From positions 3,569,298-3,633,297 of the forward strand of contig JACDOX010000024.1 of the NCBI GenBank assembly GCA_014549065.1: 64,000 nucleotides of DNA. Direction: 5' to 3'. The notes beneath the pieces were generated by a model, which saw only the letters and a list, made by a program, of their open reading frames with translations, made no database searches and was not told where the DNA came from. The stretch comes from Cardinalis cardinalis. Its lineage: Eukaryota > Chordata > Aves > Passeriformes > Cardinalidae. The position numbers and the translations under genes were made by a program. Numbering within the stretch: position 1 is the first letter of the stretch; each line of letters starts with the position of its first letter. Below are positions 27,311 through 38,675 of this stretch, piece by piece.

Positions 27311-29069
27311 TCAAGTGTCATCTTCTGAGTCACGATCCTCAATTTTTTGGAGCAGCTGCCTAATACCAATTACTAAGTCTATGGAGAGAAGCTCTGTAAC
27401 ACAACGAAGAACTGAAATGATTAACTGGTATTTGCAATACACTGACTCTAAGCCTTCATTGTTTACAGGGAGCAGCTGATTTTTTTTGAGTAAATTAATG
27501 GCTTCAAGATAGAATTTGGTAAAGCCATCTCGTTCTGTCTGGTACAAGGCCTTGGGAATACTTAGTAAAGCATCAGCAACCACATTAGACACAANGGTTA
27601 CCTCTGACTGCTGACACTGCTTGCCATAATCCTGAATGTAATAATGTAACAGGATTTCAAAGTAACCTCCTACTGGCAAAACTGATCCTGCTTCTATGAG
27701 GCAGTTGGAGTAATCCTGTGCAATACCTGCACAACTCTCCTCCGGTTTAAATGGAACTATATGGCAACATGTTTTCTCTAGACCTTTGCCAACATCCAGG
27801 CACTCACACGCAGCGACTGTATCAGTGTTACGTGCCACCAACACAGGAGTGCGGTGGTTCTTTTGATTGTGGGCCAGCAGATCACTTTTATCAGGGTCGA
27901 AAACCTTCCTCTTTGTTTCATCACTAAGTGCTTTCAACTGACAACCAGAAACCTGGTTAGTATTACAAGTATTTTCTATTACCAGTTGTTTCTGAGTAGC
28001 TGAAGAATGCCAATTGTAAATATCTGAGGCTTTGCTCTGGCTTTCACCTTCCACTTTCCATTCCCACCTCTGATCAACTGTTTTAAACAGCTGCTGCAGC
28101 ATTGTGAACGCCTCTTGCAGAGCAGCAGCATGCTGCTCATTAACGCCATCGACCGGCCCACACAGGATCAGGCAGTGGGGCTGGAAGGCACACACACTGG
28201 CGAAGCCAACGTGGACACATCTCTTGGAGACGAGCAGCAAGGGCTGGCAAAACGTTACCACTGCAGTTTCGGTTATCTCTCTGTCCATGTTATCACCAAA
28301 NGGCACGTAAGGGGAGACACCAGTGATTTCACTGACAAGGGCCATTTCTTCCGAGGATAAGCACTCTACCACAGACACACCATATAATTTGGCATAGTAG
28401 ATAACTACGTCTTCTTGCTTCACACTGGACAGTAACAGCTTAACGTTGTTACTCTGCAAGTGTTTCATTAAGGCTTCTGTCCTCGTAGCGATCCAGCGCA
28501 GGGAAGCCTGATACTGACCTTCGGAGTCCACAACAAACTCCACACCGGGGGCCGTCAGGGCGGGCCGCAGGGGCTCGGTGACGAGCAGGGCCCGCAGCTC
28601 CCCGTCCGTCGGGCAGTAGGCTGCGAAGTCCCTGCGGAGGACGATGCCGGGCAGGACCCTGGAGCTCGCCAGGGGCAGGCCGGGCACGGCGGCGTGCAGC
28701 TCCGGGAACCTCCGGCCCAGGAGCCGCAGCACCTGCGGCCGCGTGGCGTCGGCCGGGGCGCAGCGCCGGCACANCTCGGCGCAGAGCCGCGCCAGGAGCC
28801 GCCGCTCGCCGGGGCCCAGCCGGCCGGCCAGGTACGGCTCCAGCAGCGGCTCCAGCGATCCGGGCGGCGCCGGCCGCAGGTGCCGCCGCAGCCCCCGCGC
28901 CGCCGCCCGCTCCAGCACTTGCGCCTCGAAGTCCCGCAGCGCCCGCCGCAGCCCGGCGCCGCCGCCCGCAGCCCGCAGCCCGCCCAGCACGGCCGCCAGC
29001 AGCACCACGAAGCTCTTGGCGCCGTCCCCCGTCGCGGCGCGGTGGCTGCAGGCGCGGGCCGCCATCACC
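27311..29069 (-). CDS. BBS10: BBS10 exon 2
   Basis: The acceptor CCCGCAG precedes 29069. The first base completes the Arg codon begun in exon 1, then Val-Met-Ala-Ala-Arg follows. The exon carries most of the protein, including the GDGAK loop, the apical-like middle region and the C-terminal equatorial-like block. There are single N bases at 27595, 28301 and 28774, two of which can be silent. GC content changes sharply around 28480: the 5' third is dominated by Ala, Arg, Gly and Pro, while the rest has ordinary composition. The stop codon is TGA at 27311-27313. Confidence 0.96.
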
Positions 29070-29500
29070 CTGCGGGGACACGGCCAGCGTTAGGGAGCCG
29101 CCCCCGCCGGCCTCGCCCGGCCCCCCTGCCGCGGTACCTGGCCGCGGGCGGCTCCACGCTCAGCGCCTCCAGCAGCCGCCGCCCGTCCCGCGTCGGTATC
29201 GCCTCGCCCGTGGGCCGCAGCAGCAGAGCCCGCCCGNCCCGCGGCCCCAGCGCGCCGCGCACCGCGCCCGCCAGCGCCGCCGCCTCCTGCCACAAGCGCG
29301 GCCGCTCCGGCCCGGCTGCCGCCATCGCACCGCGCCCGCGCCGCCCCTTCCTTCCCTCCTTCCTTCCTCCCGCCCGCCAAGCGTCACGGCCGCGCCCGGG
29401 CAGCGGCGGAGGGCGGGACAGGGGGACGCGGGGAGCGGGAGCCGCGCGGGCGGGACGGAGGAGCGGGAGAGGGAGCGGCGCACAGAGCCCAGAAACGCGG
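28480..29500. promoter_or_regulatory. CpG island / BBS10 promoter region
   Basis: Sequence from about 28480 to 29500 is very GC- and CpG-rich, unlike the AT-rich surroundings. It covers BBS10 exon 1, the 68-bp intron and the 5' third of exon 2, and extends about 170 bp upstream of the start codon. This is typical of a housekeeping CpG-island promoter. No TATA box is evident near the start. The OSBPL8 transcript also appears to end inside this island. Confidence 0.8.
29138..29325 (-). CDS. BBS10: BBS10 exon 1
   Basis: Starts at ATG (29323-29325), giving MAAAGPERPRLWQEAAALAG at the N-terminus, and continues through a GPR.GRALLLRPTGEAIPTRDG block that aligns in kind with the chaperonin N-terminal ATP-binding segment (GPxGR...PTGE....DG). 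The donor is CCAG|GTACCG at 29138/29137. It ends two bases into an Arg codon that exon 2 completes. The intervening intron is only 68 bp and GC-rich. One N (29237) hits the second base of a codon in the GPR.GR segment. This ATG is preferred because it matches the human start context (MAAAG); another in-frame ATG could exist upstream in the mRNA. Confidence 0.92.
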
Positions 29501-29514
29501 AGGTGCGACACATC

Positions 29515-29520
29515 TTTATT
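29515..29520 (-). terminator. OSBPL8: Putative OSBPL8 poly(A) signal AATAAA
   Basis: AATAAA on the minus strand within a CTCCAATAAAGATG context. It lies 190 bp before the BBS10 start codon and at the edge of the CpG island. I noticed no other AATAAA between here and the OSBPL8 stop. Confidence 0.65.
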
Positions 29521-29831
29521 GGAGGCGGGCCGTAACAGCTCAGATCCCTCACACAAAGCGGTGATCCCGGGTGACGGACAGGGCGGGACACGCGGCACGG
29601 GGAAGCGGGCGCTGTGTCCTGAGGGCTAATCTTCCCACTTGGCAGAGCGAAGGGCCGGGGTAGGGCATAAAGGAGAAAAAGCCCAAATNATCTCACCCCC
29701 ACGTTGCATCGTTCGAGCAATTTCTGTATTACCACAAAGTAGTGCAGCTTCACTGTAAACATCCCAAATCCTCCACTTTNGGCTCACTAGCCAGAAAGAA
29801 GAAATAGTGTAATGTTTTAAGAGCTGATTCT

Positions 29832-29843
29832 CCCCCCCCCCCC
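29832..29843. repeat. Poly(C) run of 12
   Basis: Twelve consecutive C bases on the plus strand (G12 on the OSBPL8 transcript strand), inside the predicted 3' UTR. The length is prone to assembly error. Confidence 0.9.
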
Positions 29844-32800
29844 GAGAATGACTAAGCAGGAACATCAGTTCTCAAACACAACAACCCTCACAAAAGATCT
29901 GGTATTATATATGGCACAAATTTGACAAATCTTTACATGTCTCCGAACAGCATAGAAACCCATCAAGAAGGCACTGTTTACAATACTTGAATATCTGCTA
30001 AATTTTCTGTGATTTGCGGGTACTGCTGAAATAAAAATGATAAAAATAATTAAAACTTAGAGATGTACAGAATTTTTGTTACACATTATTTACACAAACA
30101 ATGGTAATAGCTAAAAATAACCGCCTTTAAGAAACTGACCTACAAGTCTGTTTCATAAACATGAATCTAGGAAGAAAAAAAAATTGCCAAAGGCACACAA
30201 GGGCAGCAAACAACAAACAAAGAAGAAGAAACCACAACCATTACATTTTACAAGACAACCTTGCAAATAATTTGTGAGATTTCATAAGTGGGAGGAAGGA
30301 TACAGAAACCAGACTATACACCCTCACCAAGTGATATCAACTATTTAAAAGGAATCAACACATGAAATTCAAGAAACATCATCCACTGAAAATGATACTT
30401 GTATTTCACATGGCATATTTACTTTTTCTTAGCTTAGGTTATCTGTACCCAATTAGGCAACCCGTACCTAAATGGCAAATTAAAGGCATAGAGTGCATCT
30501 GAAAACAAACAAACCAACCCAACAAAACCACATGGCAAATTCTGCAGATATTTCCTGTACAAGGAAAAAAACCCAAACAAAACAGGAATTGGAAATCAAG
30601 TCTGAAAACAAGTGCTGTTATAAACTTTAAAAACTAGAAGGCCACAGCCCTCAAGCATCAAGCATCTGCAAACTGTACAATCANTTTTTATATATGTGCA
30701 GAGCTCAGTCTTAAGCAGGTAGTAGTCAAGATCTGCTGTACATCATGGCTAAAGAGGACAATGGTGACACACTAAAAAAAGGATCCATACATGTCTGTGA
30801 CCAACTGTACAGTAAAAAATAGGGAAGAAGTTTCTTTGTTCTATTCAAATGAGGGAATATACAAAATCCAGCAAAATAAGAATTACTAGGTTTTCACTGT
30901 ACTTTTCAGAATTTATCTGATCATAAAGTCTTGCAGAAGTCTGCAATTTTACTTTTCAAGAAGTTTCATCACATATCCTTTACCTTTCCAGTTCATCACT
31001 AAAACCACTTTTTCAACAGAATTCAACTCTAAAAAATAAGTTGAAAAGGAAAATAAGCATAAGGATTTTGTTTTGCTCTGTTCAAGTCTTTCACTCATCT
31101 TGAGCTAAGCATGAACTTCAGCTATGGATTATCTTTTTAGTCTGACATTGCCCAACACTGCCAGCCAGCCAGCTGGCTGGGTCAAACCAGTCACTACCAT
31201 GTGGTCCATGTAAAAATGCATGCAAACTGTNTTATTCACTGCTCTTGAATAGAAGTGATTGAAAAAATCAGCATGAAAAGGCAGAAGGACATTTCTATTT
31301 ACAAGGAGATAAAAGCTTGAAACTATCAGTCAAGAGTTTCAGCACCACAAATNTAGCAGAATATTATTTTAGGGGATTGAAGTTATTGCCCAAATCTCAT
31401 TCATTGGATTATTCTCACGTTCAGAGTATGTTTAAAGGCTTGTAATGGATCTTAAGACAGGTGAAGCTTTGACATNTGAATGCAATAATGAACAGCCAAA
31501 TTCCAGGCTAAGAATGTTAAAGTGAATGCCGTAGTACTCTGCTTTCTTAATGCCATTTCATACATGAGTAACTTCAGTTTTCATTTAGAGACTGAGGCAT
31601 TTGTAATTACTTTGTTTGTTTATGAANGGACTTTCTATGTTCACAAATTTTGCCCCTGTTAAATCAGCTGTAGATTTAATAGAAGTCCAATCAGGTTTGG
31701 TCTTGCCCATGGCTACAAGATCTGATTAACGTAACACGTTCCAGAAAAATTGTTCAAGACCGAACCATGCTAATGTGAAGCTGTACGAAATATGCTGAAG
31801 TTCACTGCTTACACAATAGACTTTTACACAGCTGAGGCCCACAGAAGAGGAAAGGTAAAAGAGAAGGGGAGGTGCATGGAAGTGTCAGCCACAGAAATAT
31901 TTAAGCTGGACAGATAAACGAGTAAACAGTATTTTTGCTAAATACTAGTGAGACTGATGCAGAACAGAAAGGCAGATCACCTGGAGAGTCAGGCAGGCTG
32001 CCCAAGGCAGAGGCATAACCTGGCCACGGCAAAAAGCCAAGCATGACTTTCAAACTGTTCCACTGCCCAGGATGGATTTGATTCCTGAGAGGATCCTCTG
32101 AAAACAAACTTGGCTGTCCTTCACATTGTGCCACTCATCCTCCTGTTGTCTCACCTGGGGTACTGAAAATACTTTTTCATTTCTACAGCCCCTTTTTGCC
32201 TTGGTATGCTTGACTGGCACAGGGAACTCACCAGATANATACCAGCACTACATTTTTTGCTGGAATTATACGAATTCTATACATGCATATATTTCTTCAA
32301 ATAAAAAATGTTAGAAACCCTGNTTTTGAATTTAAANTTAAGCTTTGCATGAATTTGTATGGCTACAGCATACTAAGAAGGTGCATCCATGTATTCTGGT
32401 AGGTAGTATATACTTGTAGTACAGAGGGATTTCAAACACTTGGTTTTTCCTCTTATTTAGTTTGAGATACGTGGTGTTAGCCATCACACAACTTCTGAGC
32501 TTTCCCTGTGTAAACACATACATTTTCATTTGCAACTCTGCGCATGACAGTGCCTGAATCCTATTCTACACTGCCTTTTGGAGATTCAGCTCAAGCTACA
32601 CACTAAGCATACCCCTTGACATTTTGTTTCAAAAATACCCATGAGTCCTGGCATCAGCAGTCTGTCTGCTTACCATGACATGGCCATAAACAAATGTAAA
32701 TCCAAAGCTGCAGATTTTTCAAGACTTACAAACATACCATAAATCCTTGACATTTGCAATTCATAAGAGAGTAGACCAAAACAGTACCTCCCTAGCTGCT

Positions 32801-33507
32801 GTACTGTTAAAAATGTGCTCTGTNCAGTAGATGTGGGAATGTTTTTAAGATGAATCTTAAGTTTTAAAACTATAAAACAGCTGGCTTACAAGCCTACAGT
32901 AATTCAGGATAAAAACCTCATACTTCAAAACTAATCAAGGACATTATATTGCAGATTTCCCAAAGACTTTAGCTTTTTACTTGCCATTTCCTAACACACA
33001 CAATTTTTCCTATAATAATGTATTTGTTTGACCTTAAACAAAAGTTTACTTCCAAACACNCAATGCCATTTACAAAAGCTGATGGCTACTTCAAAATTTT
33101 TTGTTACAAAAATGATAAGTTCATATATGTAATGAAGTATGCCTGTTTATCATTCTACCNTAAAGGAATCACATCCTACCTACGGGGTCTGATCTCAGTG
33201 TTGAACTTGATCTATTCTGTGGTGAAGATTCACCAGTGTGACGCAATATAAACACAAGGCTGATGTCGTTTGACTGCGAGACAGAGGCACACACCAGGAG
33301 CAAGAGTGTACTGGCACTTACACAGTTCTTACTGCAACTGGGCAGACACAAGTATGATTCTGAACCATGAATGCTGAGGCAAAGTTCTGTAAGTTGTTGC
33401 TACACAGTTCTTTTACATAATATTGCATCATTTAAAGTCCAGCTTAAAATATGGTCCCCAGTAACAGTTTGATCATTCCAGTTCAAGAAGGCCCTTGTTC
33501 ACACTTC

Positions 33508-33643
33508 TTATTTGAACAAGACATTAATGATAAGCTGTAGCAGAACCATAAGTACGATGAAGACATAGTGCTTAAACTGCAAGGAATGGTAGTCCCAGGG
33601 TGATGAATTAGAAGTGACTCTNTTTCGTAGCGCCATGATCTCC
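33508..33643 (-). CDS. OSBPL8: OSBPL8 last coding exon (tail anchor)
   Basis: Begins with the base completing Arg, then EIMALR, and ends in the hydrophobic anchor HYVFIVLMVLLQLIINVLF followed by Lys and stop TAA (33508-33510). The single membrane helix at the extreme C-terminus makes ORP8 a tail-anchored ER protein. The acceptor TTACAG precedes 33643. One N at 33622 is in a third codon position. Confidence 0.97.
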
Positions 33644-33863
33644 CTGTAAGATAGAAAACAATATCCTGTAAATTACAGACTAGACAATTTGACATTTTCT
33701 ACTATGTTAGGGTTCCCTACAGAAGGCAGCTTTAAAGGAAAACGTTGAAACATCAATNAGCAATCAATATTTGAGAAAAGATACATACCAGCCTCTAAGA
33801 GAAAGAAAATCCTACAAGATTACTATTCTCTAAACCATTTTAAAGTATTTTAATTAGTACTAC

Positions 33864-33969
33864 CTCTTAATGTCTTCCTGTGTTTCCTTTATAGACTCAA
33901 TGGCACTATGTAGTTCACCAAGGTCTGCCCCTTTTTTCCTTATTCTTGTATTATGCTTCATAAGTTGTG
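33864..33969 (-). CDS. OSBPL8: OSBPL8 exon
   Basis: Reads AQLMKHNTRIRKKGADLGEL then an amphipathic stretch ESIKETQEDIKR, compatible with a short coiled coil just before the anchor. Acceptor TTCTAG, donor AAGAG|GTAGTA. 106 bp; phases agree with neighbours. Confidence 0.96.
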
Positions 33970-34142
33970 CTAGAAGGATAGAAAAGCCAGATGTAATTGA
34001 CTGAAGTGACTGCTGCCATAAAAGGAACAAAGTGCAAATGACAAACTAAACCTGTAGCAAAAATGAGAAGAAAATTTTTTAACTAGCTTCCATTGAAAAC
34101 TTTATCTGAGTCACCTACACCACAAGACAGCAACTTAATTTC

Positions 34143-34198
34143 TTGAAATATCTTTTAAACACTCATCATATTGAAATATCTTTTAAATANTCATCACA
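34143..34198 (+). repeat. 28-bp imperfect tandem duplication
   Basis: Two copies (34143-34170 and 34171-34198) of a unit starting ttgaaatatcttttaaa, differing at a few bases and one N. It lies within an OSBPL8 intron. Confidence 0.85.
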
Positions 34199-34536
34199 TT
34201 ATCAACAACAAAAATCTACCCTCTAGCCACATACTAATCTACAAATTAAAGTAATTAACCTTTTAAGAAAGAAAACAGTTTATGAACACCATTCTTTTCC
34301 CCTAGATATTAAATATATACAGCACTTAAGCCTACCTACACTGCATTTAAAAAGACAGGAAAATTTGCCATCAAAACCATGAGCCATTCTGCTCCTTTGT
34401 TTTCCAGAACATGCTTCACATTGGATAGAACTAAAATATTGTAAAAACATTGTGATAAGAAGAGTACGCATGACACTGAACTCTTCAGTTGTCAAATAAA
34501 TTTATTATTTCTGTAAGTAAATGTATCTTTTTGTAC

Positions 34537-34639
34537 CTTCACTCCCAGAGGAATCCTGGTTATCAGGCTCTGGGGATGAGAAACCACACTCTCCTTTCTT
34601 CAGACCGGATGGCTTTCGTTTGATTTTTGGAACAGTAAC
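34537..34639 (-). CDS. OSBPL8: OSBPL8 exon
   Basis: Encodes VTVPKIKRKPSGLKKGECGF then SSPEPDNQDSSGSE, a basic then acidic Ser-rich tail after the ORD. 103 bp. Acceptor ATTTTAG, donor GAAG|GTACAA. Confidence 0.96.
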
Positions 34640-35041
34640 CTAAAATTGATAAATTTATNTGTTATTTTCCAGAGAACCAGAACTGTAGCAGAGCAGCACA
34701 TTCCAATAATGGAAGTTAAAAGCATAATATCTAAGAGAAGTCCAAGTTAAAACTTTTGATGTATTAGCAGTCTGAATTTTGTGCATCTTCCCATTTAAGG
34801 GAAAATACACATTAAATTACTGAGCTCAAGTTTGCGTATTTTATATTCCTATCCAGTCAAGTAATTTCTACCACTTAGGATGCAACACAAGTGAAAGACT
34901 TTGTATATTGTGTGTAAACAACATTTTTGTAGGATAATAGCATTTCCTATTAATCCCAATGCTCTAATGATCTTTATACACATAATGTACAATATATACA
35001 AGTTCCTGGATCTTGCATGTGCTGTCAGAACTGGAACATAC

Positions 35042-35129
35042 CATTGGTGTCCGATGTCGAACTTTTGTCTGGATTGCACCATCTTTTTCAAACTGGATCA
35101 TATCATTCAAAGGGTCCCATGGTCTGGTA
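35042..35129 (-). CDS. OSBPL8: OSBPL8 exon
   Basis: Encodes TRPWDPLNDMIQFEKDGAIQ and TKVRHRTPM, a conserved post-ORD block of ORP5/ORP8. Its first base completes an Asp codon. 88 bp. Acceptor TGTCTAG, donor ATG|GTATGT. Confidence 0.97.
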
Positions 35130-37370
35130 CTAGACAAAGTAAATATTATTAACACTATAGCTATTTAAATAAGAAATATTTCCTTGCTCAGAAATTACTC
35201 AGTATGAAGAGGCTGAAACTCTCACTATATAGAAATCAGATATGGCATCATGATCTTATCTTCTACTTATGGTCCAGTCTTAACTGCAGGGCCAAGAGAG
35301 CTAAAAAATGAACTTCATGTCCAGATCAAAACCCCAGCCAGCTGACAGGAGTACAAACTATCACGTTAACCAACAATACCATNATGAATTTTTTTTGCCA
35401 ATGATATGTGATTGAATCATGAAAGATTTCCTGCTTCACATACAGTTATTATTTTAGAACCACAGGGAAATTAGGGGAATTTAAAAATATTTAGACTGCT
35501 TTTTGTTGAGTTTTCTTTTTTCCTTTTAAAAGATGCCTATGAAGGAGAGTTTAAGAATCAGTTACCTCAAACCTGCTTTCATCCCAAAGCAGCTAATGGT
35601 AATCAAGACTAGTTTCATGAGACACTAATGAGCTGTGCACAGTTTTCTTGTTCTGATTTTTCAGAGCNCTTTTCCAATTACAGTCTGATACAGAATTTAA
35701 AAAAAANCACAACAGCCTAAGACANCAAGCAGCNAAAGGAAAACACCAANGTCACCAATGTTTACAGAGCTTTCAGGACAGAAACTGCAAGTGAGCTGCA
35801 GGAAGGATGTTCTGATGCAGAGCTTTAGCCNGAGTACTTTAAGCATAGATTTCCTTTTGTGTCCTTCTGCATGCCTTTTAAATAGCTGTAGCTGTTTCAG
35901 ATGTTGTGAACACAGACCTGCACTTACATCTTAGCTTAACCTGACTTGAATTAAATGTCATCTGAGGTAACTGGATTAAGAACTANGCATTGCTCTCTTC
36001 TCTATTTGTAATCCAGATGCCTAAATCCATAATCCAGATACCTTAACAAATGCTCCAGCTCACTGAACACATCTTTCACAGTAAGAGTAGAAGACTGCTT
36101 TCTACATGGACTAGGTGGTGAGCCAACATTATATGCTTCAAAGGAGAGAGAGGCTTTTTCCAGGAAATGCTGTCAGTGCAGATTGNTTTCTGGTACATAG
36201 CAAAATGTTCTGTGACACATCCTTGAACCACAAGGCCTCAAGGACATCGGGAATAACGCAGATTTACAAGATAGGTCTTAAACTNTAACAGATTTCAAGT
36301 ACAGTTCTCTTCTTAGTGGTTTTGCACAGGGTTCAAGAGTATGGGCAGTCCATTCANCTGGACTGTTCACAACTCTTCCAACAGGAAGAGGCATCAACAG
36401 CACTAGAGGATTCAAACCAAGAAAGGGTACTTCACTGAGCATTTAGTCTACTTGGGGAATTTCCCCTGCTGCAGTTGCGAAAGTCTGCACAAACTTAATA
36501 AGAAGCCAATGAAACTCATGGGAAAGGAATTAACTGAGAGTTGTTAAATACACAGATTACTTGTTTGTGTCTAGGAAACCTCCAAGTTCCAAATTTGCTG
36601 GAGNTGTGTAGAGTACTCAGGATTCTTTTACTCTTCCCTGTACATANACTTAGGCTATGACCTTAATATCACCATTCTTGTACAGAAAGGTGAAGGCCTC
36701 CCACATTTAGTCATGGGAATATGCTTCCAGCATCCATGGATTCAAAATTACTTAACTTTGTGTGTATCATGGTTGGCTATTTTACTTTTACAATCCCTAA
36801 AACACAGAAGCATGCTGGGTACTGAAAAAANATTAGCAGAACATGGGTGCTCTGTGAAAACCATCACTAGGAAAGAGCTCAGCTGAAGACCCAGAATGCA
36901 TCCTTCCAGCAGTCAGGGAGACAGCTGCAGCTTCAGCTTCTGACCCAGAGCATCACACAAAGAGATTCACAGACACTCATGTGCAGGACAGATTTGACAG
37001 CCAGGCAGAGCCACCTGGTCCCAGCATTAACTATTGCTGTAAAGCTGCTATTCTCAGAGTTATCCTAACATATAACAAATTAAATGGCTCAATCCAACTA
37101 TGCACAGGCTTCTCTGATTTTCAGACACTAGATTTTCTGATTTCCAGCTGGTGTACCCATATGTACCATTTTTCCAGTTTGGAAAAATCTGTGTAGAGGT
37201 CAGTCTAGGGGGACAAAAGGGAGGACAAACCCCAAACTGGCATGCCCCAAAAAATCTAGAGCATAGCACAGCTATGTTGTTATACATAAATAAGCTATAT
37301 GTATCAGTTCTTTTGCTGCTGAAACCACAGGAAGAGGCTCAGCAACATTACCAAGCACTCCAGGACTCAC
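35130..37370 (-). other. OSBPL8: OSBPL8 intron, no recognised element
   Basis: A 2.2 kb intron with normal donor (GTGAGT) and acceptor. No gene or repeat family recognised. It has a dense group of single N bases at 35660-35840. Confidence 0.7.
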
Positions 37371-37556
37371 TCAGCATATTTATAGTGCCATTCGCCTGTG
37401 ACTGAATCCTGATCGAACAGCTTGCATGTCCACTCTTCATCCTTAAGCTTCCTCTCTTTGGCACTCTTTCTCTGAGCTTCTTCCAGAATATATTTCTCCT
37501 GAGTAGCTTCTGTTTGGTCTTTATTATTTATTGCTTTTGTCACTTGTTGCCAAAGC
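37371..37556 (-). CDS. OSBPL8: OSBPL8 exon
   Basis: Encodes LWQQVTKAINNKDQTEATQE, a charged segment rich in Lys/Glu (EEAQRKSAKERKLKDEEWTC) and DSVTGEWHYKYA, the C-terminal part of the ORD. 186 bp. Acceptor TTGTCAG, donor GCTGA|GTGAGT. Confidence 0.97.
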
Positions 37557-37889
37557 CTGACAAATGAACAATATACAGAATCACCAGAGTCACAATCNGG
37601 TTGACAGAAATAACTGCAAACAATTCCCTCAATTATAGGCTAAGGAAATGGACCACCCTCCAAAGATAATATTACTATTTTAATAAAAGTTTTATCTACA
37701 TTTCTATCAAGATTTCCCTGATTGTAAGCTATATAAATAATGATCTTATATTTAACAATGTTACTTTATTTTATCATCAAAGGCTAGTATCATCAAATAT
37801 GGGAAAGTAATGATAATTTGCTTCTATTTTGGAGAAGATTATGAGTTTTACTTTGGAAAAATAAATACATGGTTCTATAGTGAACTTAC

Positions 37890-38026
37890 TTCTCTGACTC
37901 AAAGTCATCTTGCTCTTCAAACTTCACAGTGTATCTATGTAATCTACGCTGCTTCATCTCAGATGTTGGGTTCCAGAATGTCTCTGAAACACCTGTCTTC
38001 TTGTCACTAATAATAACTTCACTGTC
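37890..38026 (-). CDS. OSBPL8: OSBPL8 exon
   Basis: Encodes DSEVIISDKKTGVSETFWNP then RLHRYTVKFEEQDDFESE, late ORD strands. 137 bp. Acceptor GTTACAG, donor GAGAA|GTAAGT; the split Lys codon is completed by the next exon. Confidence 0.97.
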
Positions 38027-38585
38027 CTGTAACAGATATGATTGGTTTAATTGTAATTATCTCAAAGAGTGTCAAAATTACAAAAAAGCAAGGCATGAGC
38101 TTTTTTTTTTTTGTAATAAGAATTTATTTTCTTTAGAATGCATGCAGTTATGAATAATTAGATATGCTAAATTTAAAATTCAATTTCTGCCCTCTGTGCT
38201 AGGTTCTAGCTTGGAACAGAGGTGCAATGGAATCATTACCACATTCAAAAATGAGTGATGCCTAGTCACCTCACCAGATCTGAAACAAACTTAAATATTT
38301 CATGTTGGTGCCATAAAAATTCTTCATAGTACTAATGCATATACCAAAACATTTCTCAAGATTCATTGTGAAGAAACATTTCATTTTCTTCATAAACTAC
38401 TTNAACTTTTCTACCTTTTAAGAGCTAGAAATAGAACAATGTTGATTCTATACTTCCTGGAATACTTTCTGCAAAAGTAGTACTTCACTTTTTAAAAAAT
38501 GTGAGTCTTTTTTGCATTTAAGTGCTGTTTTCCCTTGTCTCAACCNTCAGCCAGAATTTATAAAAGAGCATCACTCACTACTTAC

Positions 38586-38675
38586 CCAGTGACCCTCTAA
38601 AACNGCCAGAACTTCTTTGCCAAGCTTAATTCTCCCTGATATTTGATTAACACTGTCATTGTTACCCAAAAAAGG
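38586..38675 (-). CDS. OSBPL8: OSBPL8 exon
   Basis: Encodes PFLGNNDSVNQISGRIKLGK then EVLAVLEGHW. 90 bp, exactly 30 codons. Acceptor TTTGCAG, donor CTGG|GTAAGT. One N (38604) is at the wobble base of an Ala codon. Confidence 0.97.

Larger units (their letters stand above)
27311..29325 (-). other. BBS10: BBS10 gene, coding span (two exons)
   Basis: BBS10 is a vertebrate group II chaperonin-like protein. With MKKS/BBS6, BBS12 and CCT subunits it helps assemble the BBSome, the coat complex that traffics membrane proteins to cilia; it acts in cytosol and at the basal body. Joining exon 1 (29138-29325) to exon 2 (27311-29069) gives one open frame of 648 residues. Human BBS10 is 723 residues with the same arrangement of a short first exon and one very long second exon. 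Recognisable blocks include TGDGAK around residues 76-81 (the chaperonin GDG nucleotide-binding loop), MKHLQSNNVKLLLSSVKQ, VVECLSSEE, VLPVGGYFEILLHYY and an acidic end, DSEDDT. The shortage relative to human falls between the QLFK block and VLPVGG, a variable insert. The neighbour upstream is OSBPL8, same strand, as in human. The first half is extremely GC-rich. Confidence 0.96.
29495..33507 (-). other. OSBPL8: OSBPL8 3' UTR
   Basis: This covers about 4 kb from the OSBPL8 stop codon to the first AATAAA I noticed on the minus strand (29515-29520). It has no open frame of note, is AT-rich and contains a run of 12 C at 29832-29843 (G on the transcript strand). A UTR several kilobases long is known for mammalian OSBPL8. 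The low-coordinate end (about 29495) is inferred from the poly(A) signal. Confidence 0.7.

Noticed and set aside
29065..29598. 177-codon minus-strand frame read as one protein
   Set aside because: Only the part from 29325 down to 29138 is BBS10 exon 1. The upstream extension is 5' flank and OSBPL8 3' UTR, and the tail is intron.
28694..29629. 311-codon plus-strand open frame opposite BBS10
   Set aside because: It lies antisense to BBS10 in the CpG island. Its Arg/Pro/Ala-rich content is explained by high GC, and the opposite strand carries a recognisable gene.
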